Shown here one piece after another: positions 51,949 to 61,951 of a stretch of 64,000 nt of DNA. The stretch is from UMGS1498 sp900552335 (GTDB lineage Bacteria; Bacillota_I; Bacilli_A; RF39; UBA660), in assembly GCA_902477075.1 (NCBI GenBank), contig CABSFU010000003.1, positions 46,681 through 110,680 on the forward strand, in the 5' to 3' direction. The position numbers and the translations under genes are program-made. The notes below the pieces were generated by a model. It saw only the letters and a list, made by a program, of their open reading frames with translations, was not told the origin of the DNA and ran no database searches. Position 1 is the first letter of the stretch, and each line of letters opens with the position of its first letter.

Positions 51949-52158
51949 ATGAAAAAAGTAATTGTAAACGATAGATGTATTGGATGTGGAGCTTGCACTA
52001 GTTTTAGCGAAGTATTTCAATTTAATGATGAAGGATTAGCAACTACTGTTGATAATATCATTGATAATATGGATGAAGAAACAAAAGAAAATGTAACAGA
52101 TGCCTTAGAAAATTGTCCTGTCGGCGCAATTGAAATAGTAGATTCTGAAGATAAATAA
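51949..52158 (+). CDS. Single-cluster ferredoxin
   Basis: A 69-residue 4Fe-4S ferredoxin: the ligand pattern CIGCGAC near the N-terminus plus the distant Cys in ENCPVGAI. Three Cys close together and one in the C-terminal CP motif is the layout of small Bacillus-type ferredoxins holding one [4Fe-4S] cluster. It is an electron carrier in the cytosol; no partner enzyme is adjacent. The start is at 51949, after GAGGAGGGATAAC, not at the earlier ATG of the open frame. Convergent with addA, sharing a terminator. Confidence 0.9.
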   Translation: MKKVIVNDRCIGCGACTSFSEVFQFNDEGLATTVDNIIDNMDEETKENVTDALENCPVGAIEIVDSEDK

Positions 52159-52191
52159 AAAAAATAGAATGATGATTATTCTATTTTTTTT
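52157..52191. terminator. Bidirectional terminator between ferredoxin and addA
   Basis: AAAAAATAGAAT (52159-52170) pairs with ATTCTATTTTTT (about 52178-52189). It contains the end of addA. Confidence 0.85.
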
Positions 52192-55100
52192 AGTTCACTA
52201 TTTAAAATAGAATACAAATATAATTCTATTTTTTTGTTACTTATTGTTTGTAAATAATTTTGATATCCTCTTAATTGTTCTTCATACATTGGATCATCAA
52301 TGTTTTTTAATTTATAATCTACAATTTTTAATGTATTTTTCGTTTCTAAAATCAAATCTATTTTTCCTAATTGATCTTGATCAATAAATTCATATTCTTT
52401 ATAAATTGTTTCAATTGGTTCTAAAAACAAATCACAATTTAAAAATGTTTTTATTTTTTCTATATATAAATTTGGTAAATCTACAGAAGAAAAATCTGGT
52501 TTTTTGAAATCTAATTGTTCTAAAATAGAATGAACATAATTACCAAAATGGTATAAATCATATTCTTTTTCTGTAATAACTTTCACTTGCTCTTTTGAAA
52601 AGTGGATTTCATTTAATTCGGAATTTTGAATAGGAAGTTCAGTTACTTCAAAAGAAGGTGCTGATTCGTTTTGATATTCATTTTTCTTTACGAATTGATA
52701 GTTTTTAGTAATTGGAATATTATTTAAATCTATTAACTGAATATATGGTTCTAGTATAGGTTTAATAGAACATAAGATATCTTTAAAAGATCTATAATTT
52801 AAACGATCTAACACAAGGTGATTTTCTTTTAAAGTGTTTTTATCTTCCATCTCACCAACAATAATCATTTTTTCTCTCGCTCTTGTTAGAGCAACATAAA
52901 ATAAACGTATTTGTTCTGAAATTTCTTCTTTCATATACTTGTCTTTTAATAAATAATAATAAATTGTTTTCCTATAATAACCATCTATATAAGGAATAAT
53001 AATTCGATCAGATAGCAAAATTTTCTCATTCAATTCTCTAATATTGAACTTAGAATATAGTCCAGAATAATAACAAATTGGATATTCTAACCCTTTTGAG
53101 CCATGAATGGTCATAATTTTAACGCTATCTTCAAAATGATCAGAAACCGTGTATTTTAAATTTAAACCTTGCTCTTTTAAATTGGCTAGATATTCAATAA
53201 ACTCTTCTATTCCGTATCCTAAATTTTCTAAAGATTCTGCCATTGTTTTTAAATAATCAATCACTAATATATTTTCTTCTACATTTCCTATTTTGATGAT
53301 TTTTTCATATATGTTTAACAAATCAAACAACTTTTCTAAAAAAACATGAATATTTTCTTTTAAATAAGGAACCATTTGTTCTACGATATCTTTTAATGTT
53401 GATGTATAGTTTTTACTAGTTACCATTTGAAATAAAGTGACATCATCATATTCAAACAAATAAGATCTTCCAATTGATAAAAAATCAAAATCATAATTTG
53501 CATCCCAAGTTTTATTTTTTTCCAGAACAATTAACTCACAAATATTCTTGATAATATTAATATTAATGTTATTTAGTAAATCAGAATCTCTTTCTATTGT
53601 AAGAGGAAGTCCTAAATACTCAAATATTTTTTTATAAAGTAGAAAATTTTTACTTTTATTTATTAATATAACAAAATCACTATATTTTGCTTTTCTTAAT
53701 TGATTCATTTTTTTATCCATTACTTGATAATTACTTTCCATTTTTTGTTTGATATCATTTGCTATTGTAAAAATTTCAATTTCTTCCTTTGTATAACCAC
53801 TGTCTAGTATATTAGAATAATCATATATTTCTAAATGATTATTTGGTGTCATATTTTCTAAATATGCTTGATTTCCAAAAATCATAGCATGTTCTTTTAA
53901 ATAGTCAGCTCCACCAATATGATCATCCATAATATCTGAAAATAAAAGATTAATATCTTCAATTACTTCATCCCTAGAACGAAAGTTTTTGCTCAAATCT
54001 ATCTTTTCTCCACCCTGATGATTTTTATAAGAATCATATTTATTTTTAAAAATATAAGGATTTGCATTACGAAAACGATAAATAGACTGTTTAATATCTC
54101 CCACCATATAAACATTATTATTTTCAATTAAATGAATAAATTCTTCTTGAATATCACTAGTATCTTGGTACTCGTCAATCATAATTTCATTAAATGAATT
54201 TTTTAATTCTTCTTTAATAGATGGATTTTCTTGTAATACCTGAATAGCCATTTTAGCAATGTCATTAAAACTATATAATTCATTTTCCTTTTTAAATCGA
54301 AGTAATCTTTTATCTAGTTCCTGCAGCAAAGATACAATTACTTTGGTATTTTTTTTAGTTTCTTGAATCAGATAAGCAATTTGATCTACATCATCATAAT
54401 TACATAATTCTTGAATTTCCAATAATTTTTTAGATATTTTATCTTTTAATTCCTTTAGTTCTGGTTCTGAATTTCGAGGTAAAGATGGAATCGCAATAAT
54501 AGAAAGATTTTTAATTTCTTCATATGTATTTGCGTGAAATAAAGGCTCTAATATTTCTAAAATGGCTTCTTGATAATCCGTCTCTGCATAAGATACTAGT
54601 ATATTTGTAAAAGCTTTCAAATCAGTGATTTTTTCTTTTATCAATTGCAAATAAGATTCTACATCTTTTTCTATCACAGAATCCTGATAATAAGTCTCTA
54701 TATAATTTTGTAAATAAAAGTTTTTATCCATTCTTAAATCTAACTTATCATAAATATTTAATAATAGTTTTCGGATTTCTGTATCATCTTTTACACAAAA
54801 ATCATTGATAAAAGAAACAAAATTAGATTCTTCTTTTTCATACATTTCTTCAAATATAGCATCTAAAATTTTTTTTGTTTGGATTTTTAAAATACCGCCT
54901 TCCTCTATAGAAATTCTTGGTGAAATCTGAAGTAGATAATGATATCTTTTTACAATGGATAAAGCATAACTATCAAAAGTAGTAATGTATGCCTTATTTA
55001 ACAATTTTAAATTTTCTGTTAAATTTTCTTTTTCTATTCCAGATTTAATTCTTTCCTTCATTTCCTTTGCTGCTGCTTTCGTAAAAGTCAAAATAAGCAA

Positions 55101-55247
55101 TTGATCGATAGATATACCACTTTGTAATTTACGTATAACACGACTGGTTAAAACGGCTGTTTTACCACTTCCAGCTGAAGCACTGACAATAATATTTGAA
55201 TTTTCTTGATTAATTGCTGTTAATTGTTCACTAGTCCACTTTGGCAT
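52176..55247 (-). CDS. addA: Helicase-nuclease AddA
   Basis: Helicase and nuclease subunit of the AddAB recombination-repair complex, which resects double-strand breaks. N-terminal UvrD-like helicase: Walker A SASAGSGKTAVLTSRV, motif II MIDEYQDTSDIQEEFI, VGDIKQSIYRFRNA, and motif V/VI IMTIHGSKGLEYP and FYVALTRAREKM. The C-terminal RecB-type nuclease has LKIVDYKLKN and QLRGYQNYL. At 1023 residues it is some 200 shorter than the B. subtilis protein. It starts inside the last codons of addB (17-bp overlap) with a GAGGTGAAAC site. Confidence 0.93.
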   Translation of the reverse strand: MPKWTSEQLTAINQENSNIIVSASAGSGKTAVLTSRVIRKLQSGISIDQLLILTFTKAAAKEMKERIKSGIEKENLTENLKLLNKAYITTFDSYALSIVKRYHYLLQISPRISIEEGGILKIQTKKILDAIFEEMYEKEESNFVSFINDFCVKDDTEIRKLLLNIYDKLDLRMDKNFYLQNYIETYYQDSVIEKDVESYLQLIKEKITDLKAFTNILVSYAETDYQEAILEILEPLFHANTYEEIKNLSIIAIPSLPRNSEPELKELKDKISKKLLEIQELCNYDDVDQIAYLIQETKKNTKVIVSLLQELDKRLLRFKKENELYSFNDIAKMAIQVLQENPSIKEELKNSFNEIMIDEYQDTSDIQEEFIHLIENNNVYMVGDIKQSIYRFRNANPYIFKNKYDSYKNHQGGEKIDLSKNFRSRDEVIEDINLLFSDIMDDHIGGADYLKEHAMIFGNQAYLENMTPNNHLEIYDYSNILDSGYTKEEIEIFTIANDIKQKMESNYQVMDKKMNQLRKAKYSDFVILINKSKNFLLYKKIFEYLGLPLTIERDSDLLNNININIIKNICELIVLEKNKTWDANYDFDFLSIGRSYLFEYDDVTLFQMVTSKNYTSTLKDIVEQMVPYLKENIHVFLEKLFDLLNIYEKIIKIGNVEENILVIDYLKTMAESLENLGYGIEEFIEYLANLKEQGLNLKYTVSDHFEDSVKIMTIHGSKGLEYPICYYSGLYSKFNIRELNEKILLSDRIIIPYIDGYYRKTIYYYLLKDKYMKEEISEQIRLFYVALTRAREKMIIVGEMEDKNTLKENHLVLDRLNYRSFKDILCSIKPILEPYIQLIDLNNIPITKNYQFVKKNEYQNESAPSFEVTELPIQNSELNEIHFSKEQVKVITEKEYDLYHFGNYVHSILEQLDFKKPDFSSVDLPNLYIEKIKTFLNCDLFLEPIETIYKEYEFIDQDQLGKIDLILETKNTLKIVDYKLKNIDDPMYEEQLRGYQNYLQTISNKKIELYLYSILNSELKKIE

Positions 55248-57537
55248 GTTTCACCTCATTTAAAAAGTCAAGATTTTTTGGTATTTTAATTTCTTCATAA
55301 TTTTCTTCTTTTTTATAACAAATATCACTATATGGGCAAAATTTACAAGTATTTTCCATATCAAATTTTTTAGGGTTAATTTTAAAATCTGCTTTTAATA
55401 TATCATCAATAGCAGTATCAATATTTTTTTCCACCAATCTGTATAAATTTTCCATCTGTTTTTTTGTAATTATTTTTGTATAGGCATAAAAGCCATTTTT
55501 AGAAGTTTTCATTCCTTTTATTATTTCACTATCTTGATAAGTTGTGTCAAATAGTGAAATAAGTTCTGGATTATCAATGGAATACCCTTCTAGCTTTAAT
55601 TGTTCTTCTTTTTGTTTCCAATAATCTTTTTTCGGGTTGTACGCTAATTCATTATTCAATATTTTTTGTAAATAAATACCTACTACTTCTGCATTTTTAA
55701 ATTGATTACTATTGTGTAGCAAATACAAATAAATTGGCAATTGCATATCTAATCCATAAAATGTTTTTGTTAAATTTGTAATAGGGTTACCAGTTTTATA
55801 ATCGATGATTGCTAAATAGATATTACCATCTTGTTCAGTGTATTTTACTTTATCAATGACACCCATAAAAGTAATGGAAATTGTTTTATCTTTATTAACG
55901 TATATTCTTTTTTCATGTTCCTCTTCCGTCAACCGAGAAAAATGATTTTGTTTTTGAATGACATCAATAATAAATTTCAAATCACTTTTTAACTTTTTCA
56001 AAAAAACTCTCTCCATCGAATTAAACTCCATGTTGGATAGTTCTTCTATAAAAGATTGTTCATAATTAAAATTCTCTCGATTACATTTCTCTAAAATATG
56101 ATGAAAAATGTTCCCAATCTTAATAGCAAATGTTTCTTCAAATGGCGTTATTTTTAAAATATTGTTTAAATAAAATTTAAATTTACATTTGTAAAAGTTA
56201 TCAATACTCGAATAAGATAGTATTAACTTATTATCTAAATATTGATATAACTTTAAGGCAGGTATTCCTGTAAATTCATTATTATACTTTTGATAATCAA
56301 TAGCAGGATAATGATGGTATAAAATGGAAAGATGCGGAGAAGTTATATTAAACTTATTTTTTTCATCTAACATCTTCGCTAATTTTATTTTATTATATAA
56401 ATTAGAATAATAAAACGAATCTTGGAAATCACTTTTTAATGTATAATTTATTTTTTCTGATAAAGGTGACAATTGAAAAACATCGTTTTTTATTTTTTTA
56501 CTATAGGTAAGATAAATTTTTCCCGGTTTACTCATTTTTCTTAAATTTTGTTCTTCTAATAAAACATTTTTTTCAACACTTGTATCTATATTATAGTCTT
56601 TTTTCATTCGATCAGATAAAAACTCTTCATCTTTAAAATATCTTGGAAAAGCATCGTTGAACCCTAACAAAAAAACAATGTCATTATTAGATGGTTGTTC
56701 CGTAATTTCTACTTTATTTACCAATTTATTGTCACATATTTGCTCTTTTTTCAACTCTGACACGATTATTTCAATCAATAAATCATCTCCTTGTTTTACA
56801 AACGAATATTGATTTAATATTTTAATTACTTTTTTTTGAATACTCTTTTCTTCAATTTGGTTTAAAGAAAGAGAAATATCTTTGCTGTTTTTTAACTTTG
56901 TAACAAAATCAATCACTTCTTTTTTACCATATAAGGTATACTTTTCCTCTAATGGTAAATGATAAAATTTAAATACCCTTTTTAAACAAGTTTGATATTC
57001 ATCTGAGACATTCATCAATTTTATTCGGTTCACATCTACTCCCTGTTTTAATAATTCTATAATAGAAATTGCTACAAAATTTATTTCTTCTTCTACTGTA
57101 TCAAACACATGAATATTATAGTCTTTTTGTTGAATTGGATTTAATTCTAATTCATAATTACATTGATATTTTTTTAATATGTATTTTTCAAAAATGCTTA
57201 AAGGATAATCATAAATTTTTAGTTTTTTATTTTTTATATTTTGAACAAAAAGTGTATCTTTTTTTAATAACTTTTTCTGTAATAAATCATGAATTTTGTC
57301 TTGATATAAAGTAGAATCTGTTTCCAACAAAATCACAAAGTTTTTTAAATATACAACAGCTACATCATATTTCAAATGGTATGTCTTCATCATATAATAA
57401 ATAGCCTTTTCATCATAATGAAAAAGTAATTTATTTAAAAATTCTTGCATGCTCATAATTTGAGTACTGCTTAGTTGTTTCCTATCCTTTAATAGTTGTT
57501 TTTTTGTTTCCGGATAAGTTAAAATTAGTGTTTCCAT
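55231..57537 (-). CDS. addB: AddB/RexB-like nuclease subunit
   Basis: Partner of AddA, 768 residues against about 1160 in B. subtilis. The RecB-type nuclease in the C-terminal part has IDYKTGNP (the catalytic D-x-K) and QLPIYLYLL. The Fe-S ligands are one Cys in NFYKCKFKFYL and three in CKFCPYSDIC. The N-terminal helicase-like part is degraded: no Walker A loop is visible where AddB normally has GxxGSGKT, so this resembles the ATPase-inactive RexB type. It probably gives structure, nuclease and Chi-type recognition while AddA supplies the motor. GGTGATGCC site. Confidence 0.88.
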   Translation of the reverse strand: METLILTYPETKKQLLKDRKQLSSTQIMSMQEFLNKLLFHYDEKAIYYMMKTYHLKYDVAVVYLKNFVILLETDSTLYQDKIHDLLQKKLLKKDTLFVQNIKNKKLKIYDYPLSIFEKYILKKYQCNYELELNPIQQKDYNIHVFDTVEEEINFVAISIIELLKQGVDVNRIKLMNVSDEYQTCLKRVFKFYHLPLEEKYTLYGKKEVIDFVTKLKNSKDISLSLNQIEEKSIQKKVIKILNQYSFVKQGDDLLIEIIVSELKKEQICDNKLVNKVEITEQPSNNDIVFLLGFNDAFPRYFKDEEFLSDRMKKDYNIDTSVEKNVLLEEQNLRKMSKPGKIYLTYSKKIKNDVFQLSPLSEKINYTLKSDFQDSFYYSNLYNKIKLAKMLDEKNKFNITSPHLSILYHHYPAIDYQKYNNEFTGIPALKLYQYLDNKLILSYSSIDNFYKCKFKFYLNNILKITPFEETFAIKIGNIFHHILEKCNRENFNYEQSFIEELSNMEFNSMERVFLKKLKSDLKFIIDVIQKQNHFSRLTEEEHEKRIYVNKDKTISITFMGVIDKVKYTEQDGNIYLAIIDYKTGNPITNLTKTFYGLDMQLPIYLYLLHNSNQFKNAEVVGIYLQKILNNELAYNPKKDYWKQKEEQLKLEGYSIDNPELISLFDTTYQDSEIIKGMKTSKNGFYAYTKIITKKQMENLYRLVEKNIDTAIDDILKADFKINPKKFDMENTCKFCPYSDICYKKEENYEEIKIPKNLDFLNEVKHAKVD

Positions 57538-57589
57538 GGCATCACCTCTGTATTATCATTATATCTCAATTGTTCTTTATTAAGCAATG

Positions 57590-57614
57590 AAAAAAGAGAG
57601 ATTCTCTCTTTAAC
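57590..57614 (-). terminator. Intrinsic terminator after the CPWC protein gene
   Basis: Minus-strand AAAGAGAGAATCTCTCTTTTTTC, an almost perfect palindrome, including the stop codon. Confidence 0.85.
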
Positions 57615-58302
57615 AATTTTCATCACAAACTAAATCATATGTTTTTACAATATCTTTTTCTAGAATTGTTAATAATTTACTTTTTTGTTCTTCTGTTAAT
57701 TCTGTATACGGATCTTCTTGATCATCTAATGTTCCTTCATGGACATCAATAATTTGTCCATTTCTTACAAATACAACAGTTGGAAAATACAACCTTTTTG
57801 AAGAATCTGTTATCCCGCTATATTCACTAGCATAATTTCCCAATAAAGATAAAATTTCATAATATTCGGCAGTTCCTTCTTTATCTATTACAACTTGTCC
57901 ATCTTCATCCATATGCTTTGTATCACGAATTTCACGTGCATTATAATAATAGAAAGAAACATTGTATTCCTGGATTGCCTCGACCAATAAAGGAACTAAA
58001 TTACGACACCAAGGGCATTCTGGAAAACCAAAATAAATAACTCCTGTTCCATTTTTTAAAATATCAATTATTTCATTGGCACTTTTATATTCTACATTGC
58101 TATTTTCTAATATTTCAATTGCTTTATAATGATGGTTTGTTTGTTCATTATATACACCATTTAGCTTTTCATATTCTTCCTTAAATCTAATTTCACTATT
58201 TGTTACAATATTCTTTGTATCACTATCTACATATGTGTAGATTAAATAACTAGACAATAAAAATATAACAACTAAAACAATCAATTCAATTTTTACTTTC
58301 AT
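57610..58302 (-). CDS. Membrane-anchored thioredoxin-like protein with CPWC motif
   Basis: A 230-residue protein with an N-terminal membrane helix (about residues 5-24) and an extracytoplasmic thioredoxin fold. IYFGFPECPWCRNLVPLLVEAI carries the redox CxxC (CPWC), and RLYFPTVVFVRNGQIID is the cis-Pro region. An insertion rich in acidic residues (about 125-160) separates the two halves. The C-terminus holds two more Cys (LVCDENC). It probably reduces or forms disulfides on exported proteins, such as the disulfide-rich surface modules in this window; the link is inferred. Confidence 0.82.
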   Translation of the reverse strand: MKVKIELIVLVVIFLLSSYLIYTYVDSDTKNIVTNSEIRFKEEYEKLNGVYNEQTNHHYKAIEILENSNVEYKSANEIIDILKNGTGVIYFGFPECPWCRNLVPLLVEAIQEYNVSFYYYNAREIRDTKHMDEDGQVVIDKEGTAEYYEILSLLGNYASEYSGITDSSKRLYFPTVVFVRNGQIIDVHEGTLDDQEDPYTELTEEQKSKLLTILEKDIVKTYDLVCDENC

Positions 58303-58441
58303 TTATTTCACCTCATATATCTTACATCATAATATCAAATCATGAATTATAAATCAATCTATTTTTTATGTCATAGTTATTATACCATATTTAGTGTTAT
58401 TTTTACTATAAATATGATAAACTTATTATAGGAGGAGGCTT

Positions 58442-59431
58442 ATGGAAAAAGTTTTAAAATTAATTCAAAAAAAAGCAAAAAATTTAACTATTTTGAGTGT
58501 TGCCTTACTAATTGTGATAAATGGTTTTTTATACTTTATTATAAAAGGTGACAAAACTATGATGGATATGTTTAAACCAATCTGTGAAGTGCATACAAAA
58601 GAGGATTTAAAGAAATGCTATAGTAACAACTCATATGTTAGAATTTATCTAAATGATGTTTATACTACAGAATATGGATATTATAAAAATGACAATTTGC
58701 TTGCCTATTACATTGATATCGATATAGATGGATATAGTTTAATTACGATTGTTAATAAAGGATTGGGCGAAAAAATATTTGATAAGAAGGAAAAAATAGA
58801 ATTTATTGATGGATTTATTACTCTATTTGATGAAGAGAAAAGTCACAGGGGGGTTATGAATTCCATCAAAAAAGATTATTTAGAGCAATTTGGAGAGGAC
58901 TGGACAAAAGAAGATATCGATGACACATTTGTTCCGTTTCAAATAAATGCTTATAAAAATGTAAAATCAGAAAATATTATCTTATTAGCAGTTTTTGGTA
59001 TTATTGATATTGTATTGCTATGGATATTTGGAAAAAGCATTTATCTTATCATTTATCCAAATAAAAATAAATCCTATCAAAAAATCAAAGATAAAGAACA
59101 ATTAAATTTAGAATTAGAAGAAAAAATATTATTTCAAAACAAGGAATTTTATTTAACACCAAGTTACATAATCTACTCTAGCCCATGGAGCACTAAATTT
59201 AAAGAAAAAAATTTATTAGTATGGATTTATCCTAAAATCACAAAACAATATGGCATCACTGTGGATAAATGTTATATGTTATGCTTCAAAGATGGTGATT
59301 CATTTGCTATTCATATGAAAGAAGAAAAAGATACACACTATTTTGATGATATTGCTTTAATTGGATATAATCAAAAAAATTTAAAGGAATACCGAAAAAT
59401 AGTAGAAGGATACAAAAAAAACTTAAATTGA
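58442..59431 (+). CDS. Membrane protein of unknown function
   Basis: A 329-residue protein with two predicted helices (about 17-35 and 180-200) bracketing an extracytoplasmic domain (about 40-178) that contains a Cys pair. The C-terminal cytosolic part (about 205-329) has a YxxPSYIIYSSPW-like strand pattern. Overall it resembles a poorly known family of bitopic Firmicute proteins, but I cannot name it. RBS GGAGGAGG, very strong. It is divergent from the thioredoxin-like gene and convergent with ldh. Confidence 0.75.
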   Translation: MEKVLKLIQKKAKNLTILSVALLIVINGFLYFIIKGDKTMMDMFKPICEVHTKEDLKKCYSNNSYVRIYLNDVYTTEYGYYKNDNLLAYYIDIDIDGYSLITIVNKGLGEKIFDKKEKIEFIDGFITLFDEEKSHRGVMNSIKKDYLEQFGEDWTKEDIDDTFVPFQINAYKNVKSENIILLAVFGIIDIVLLWIFGKSIYLIIYPNKNKSYQKIKDKEQLNLELEEKILFQNKEFYLTPSYIIYSSPWSTKFKEKNLLVWIYPKITKQYGITVDKCYMLCFKDGDSFAIHMKEEKDTHYFDDIALIGYNQKNLKEYRKIVEGYKKNLN

Positions 59432-59448
59432 ACTAAAACTCAAATAGT

Positions 59449-59520
59449 TTGAAAAAAACGCTAGATTTATGATGCCTACTCTAATAGGAGCAGTTCATTT
59501 ATTCTAACGTTTTTTAATTT
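59449..59520. terminator. Large hairpin between two convergent genes
   Basis: AAAAAACG-CTAGA (59453-59465) pairs with TCTA-ACGTTTTTT (59503-59515), with an inner CCTACTCTAATAGGAG helix. T runs flank both sides; it serves the 329-residue gene and ldh. The loop is unusually long for a plain terminator. Confidence 0.7.
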
Positions 59521-59537
59521 TTCCTCTAAATAGTTTT

Positions 59538-60449
59538 TTATTCTTCAATATTTTCAATTGCTTTTTTGATGATTTGAATAGAATGATTCAATTGTTCTGT
59601 TTCTTCTTTGTTTAAATTAATATAAACTTTATTGCTTATACCATTTTTATCTATAACATAAGGCATTCCAACAAAAATATCATTATTTACATCATAACCC
59701 GATACTGTCATAATGTTTTTTTCATCACCTAAAATGGCATTAGTGATTCTTACTAAACACATTCCTATGCCATAATAAGTAGCACCTTTTCTATTAATAA
59801 TTTCATAAGCTGCATTTTTTACTTCTTCACAAATATCGTTCAAATCTTTTTCAGATAAAAACTGATTGATATTCTGTAGTCCTACATTTACATTACTCCA
59901 AGGTACAAATTCTGAATCACCATGTTCTCCAATAACATAAGCGTGAATATTTTTAGGATTTATTCCAATGCGATCACTAATTAAATATCTTAGACGCGCT
60001 GTATCTAATGTTGTACCAGAGCCTATTACTTTAGAAGGTGGCATATTAGAATATTTATACGTTAAATAAGTCATAACATCTAGTGGATTAGTAGCTACTA
60101 AAAAAATTCCTTGAAAGCCACTATTCATCACTTGAGTGACTATGTCCTTAAATATTTTACTATTTTTATTAATCAAGTCCATTCTTGTTTCACCAGGATT
60201 TTGATTCGCACCAGCAGCTATACAAACAATTTGAGCATCTTTACAATCACTATAGTCTCCAACTTTTATTGCTACTTTTGAAGGGGCAAAGGCAAGGCAA
60301 TGATTTAAATCCATCACTTCCCCTACAATACGATCTTTATTTAAATCGATTAACACTAATTCATTAACATAGGTTCTTTGATTTAATAGTGCATAAGCAT
60401 AACTCATACCTACATTTCCACAACCTATAATTACTACTTTATTATTCAT
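59538..60449 (-). CDS. ldh: L-lactate dehydrogenase
   Basis: NAD-dependent enzyme turning pyruvate into lactate to regenerate NAD in fermentation. The N-terminal Rossmann loop is GCGNVGMSYAYAL. The specificity loop reads AGANQNPGETRMDL, with Gln (residue 83) where malate dehydrogenases have Arg, so lactate is the likely product. The catalytic His is in IGEHGDSEF, and the substrate-binding ATNPLDVMTYL is present. 303 residues, slightly shorter than usual (about 315). GGTGATAAT site; single-gene unit. Confidence 0.93.
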   Translation of the reverse strand: MNNKVVIIGCGNVGMSYAYALLNQRTYVNELVLIDLNKDRIVGEVMDLNHCLAFAPSKVAIKVGDYSDCKDAQIVCIAAGANQNPGETRMDLINKNSKIFKDIVTQVMNSGFQGIFLVATNPLDVMTYLTYKYSNMPPSKVIGSGTTLDTARLRYLISDRIGINPKNIHAYVIGEHGDSEFVPWSNVNVGLQNINQFLSEKDLNDICEEVKNAAYEIINRKGATYYGIGMCLVRITNAILGDEKNIMTVSGYDVNNDIFVGMPYVIDKNGISNKVYINLNKEETEQLNHSIQIIKKAIENIEE

Positions 60450-60517
60450 ATTATCACCATTAACATTATATCATGTATCGCATGAAACTAAAAGGTCTCA
60501 AAAAATTACTAATTTTT

Positions 60518-61822
60518 TTAAAAGCTATAATAATATTTTCCTTTTTGCCAAGTAATTCCCTTTAACTGCATCATCTCATCAATCGTTACAAAGGCAAATC
60601 CATTCTTATATAACTCTTCCATTGCTAATAAAGCTCCTTCTACAGAACTCATATAGATGTCATGTACTAATACAATATCACCATCTTTTGCATTTTTTAC
60701 TATATTTTCCTTCACAATATTTTTATCACGGTATTTCCAATCTAATGGATCAATGTTCCACAGTATGATGGGTACATTAACATTATTTCTAACATAGGCA
60801 TTTGTATTACCATATGGTGGTCTTAGTGCAGTTGGTTCTACACCAATAATGTTTTTAACTACTGAAGCCGTATTATCAATTTCAGCCTTTATTTGAGCCT
60901 CATTTAATTTAATTAAGTTTTTATGATTGTAAGTATGACTCCCAATTTGGTTTCCCTCGTCATATGCCCTTTTTAAAATAGTACTATTACTATTTACCTT
61001 ATTTCCTAGTACAAAAAAAGTAACTTTTGCATTGTACTTTGACAATCCATTTAGTAAAACTTCAGTGGTTGCGGTATTAGGGCCATCATCAAATGTAAAA
61101 GCAATTAATTTTTTTCCAGCAAAAGGGGTTAAATCACGTTTTATAGAATAGTCCACTTTTTTCTGATATTCACTCTTTAAATAGGAATTTATTTGATCGT
61201 AAGAAAGATGGATTGAGGTTTTTAAATCTTGTGGTTGTTTTATTATATAACTCAATTCTAATCCAGCTTCATTCAATTTATAATCCACATACTGAAAATT
61301 ATTTAAATCTGACATTATTTTTAATTCTTCTTCAGAAATAGAAATATTTTTTTCTAATAATATTTTTTGTAATTCTAAACAAATTAATTCAGATAATGCA
61401 CTAGTGTCATCGGTGTTTTGTAAATAATCATTAAGTAAAACTTCTTTATTTTGATTTGTATCATAATAAATATTTTTTTCATTCAATTTATTATAAATGC
61501 CTTTCTTATATTCAGCATGCAATGAAAGAATTCTAATATTATCACTATTTTCCACATCACCATAAATTGAAAATTGAACAGCTTCTTCTTGCAAAAAATC
61601 ATTTTGCGAAAAAAATTGTTTTTGCGCCTTTTTTACGAATTCCTTAATTTCATTATTCAAAAAAGGATTATCGGTCTTAGGAACGTTTTCAATACTGATT
61701 GTATAGTTATCTAATTTCAATACTCTATTCTGCTTTTTATTATCATTTTTTACATAAACAAATAATGATATAGTAAAAATAGCTATAGATATAAATAATG
61801 GTATGAGTACTTTCACTTTCAT
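60518..61822 (-). CDS. Membrane-anchored polysaccharide deacetylase
   Basis: A 434-residue exported enzyme with an N-terminal membrane helix (about 6-24), a non-catalytic domain (about 35-215) of the PdaC-like DUF4163/3298 type, and a NodB domain (about 230-420). NodB motifs: TFDDGP (the acid pair), SHTYNH (the metal His pair), RPPYGN, LWNIDPLDW and VLVHDI. It deacetylates GlcNAc or MurNAc residues in the cell wall, often giving lysozyme resistance. GGAGTTGTTATT site. Neighbours are ldh and a restriction-type nuclease gene on the other strand. Confidence 0.9.
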   Translation of the reverse strand: MKVKVLIPLFISIAIFTISLFVYVKNDNKKQNRVLKLDNYTISIENVPKTDNPFLNNEIKEFVKKAQKQFFSQNDFLQEEAVQFSIYGDVENSDNIRILSLHAEYKKGIYNKLNEKNIYYDTNQNKEVLLNDYLQNTDDTSALSELICLELQKILLEKNISISEEELKIMSDLNNFQYVDYKLNEAGLELSYIIKQPQDLKTSIHLSYDQINSYLKSEYQKKVDYSIKRDLTPFAGKKLIAFTFDDGPNTATTEVLLNGLSKYNAKVTFFVLGNKVNSNSTILKRAYDEGNQIGSHTYNHKNLIKLNEAQIKAEIDNTASVVKNIIGVEPTALRPPYGNTNAYVRNNVNVPIILWNIDPLDWKYRDKNIVKENIVKNAKDGDIVLVHDIYMSSVEGALLAMEELYKNGFAFVTIDEMMQLKGITWQKGKYYYSF

Positions 61823-61951
61823 AATAACAACTCCATAAATAGTATTCCACTATTTCTCTTAATTATTATAAAACTTTTTAATTTTTTTTTCAATTCTTTT
61901 AGGTATTTTTAATTTTACTATCTATAATGATAGATAGAAAGTGAGGCAATT

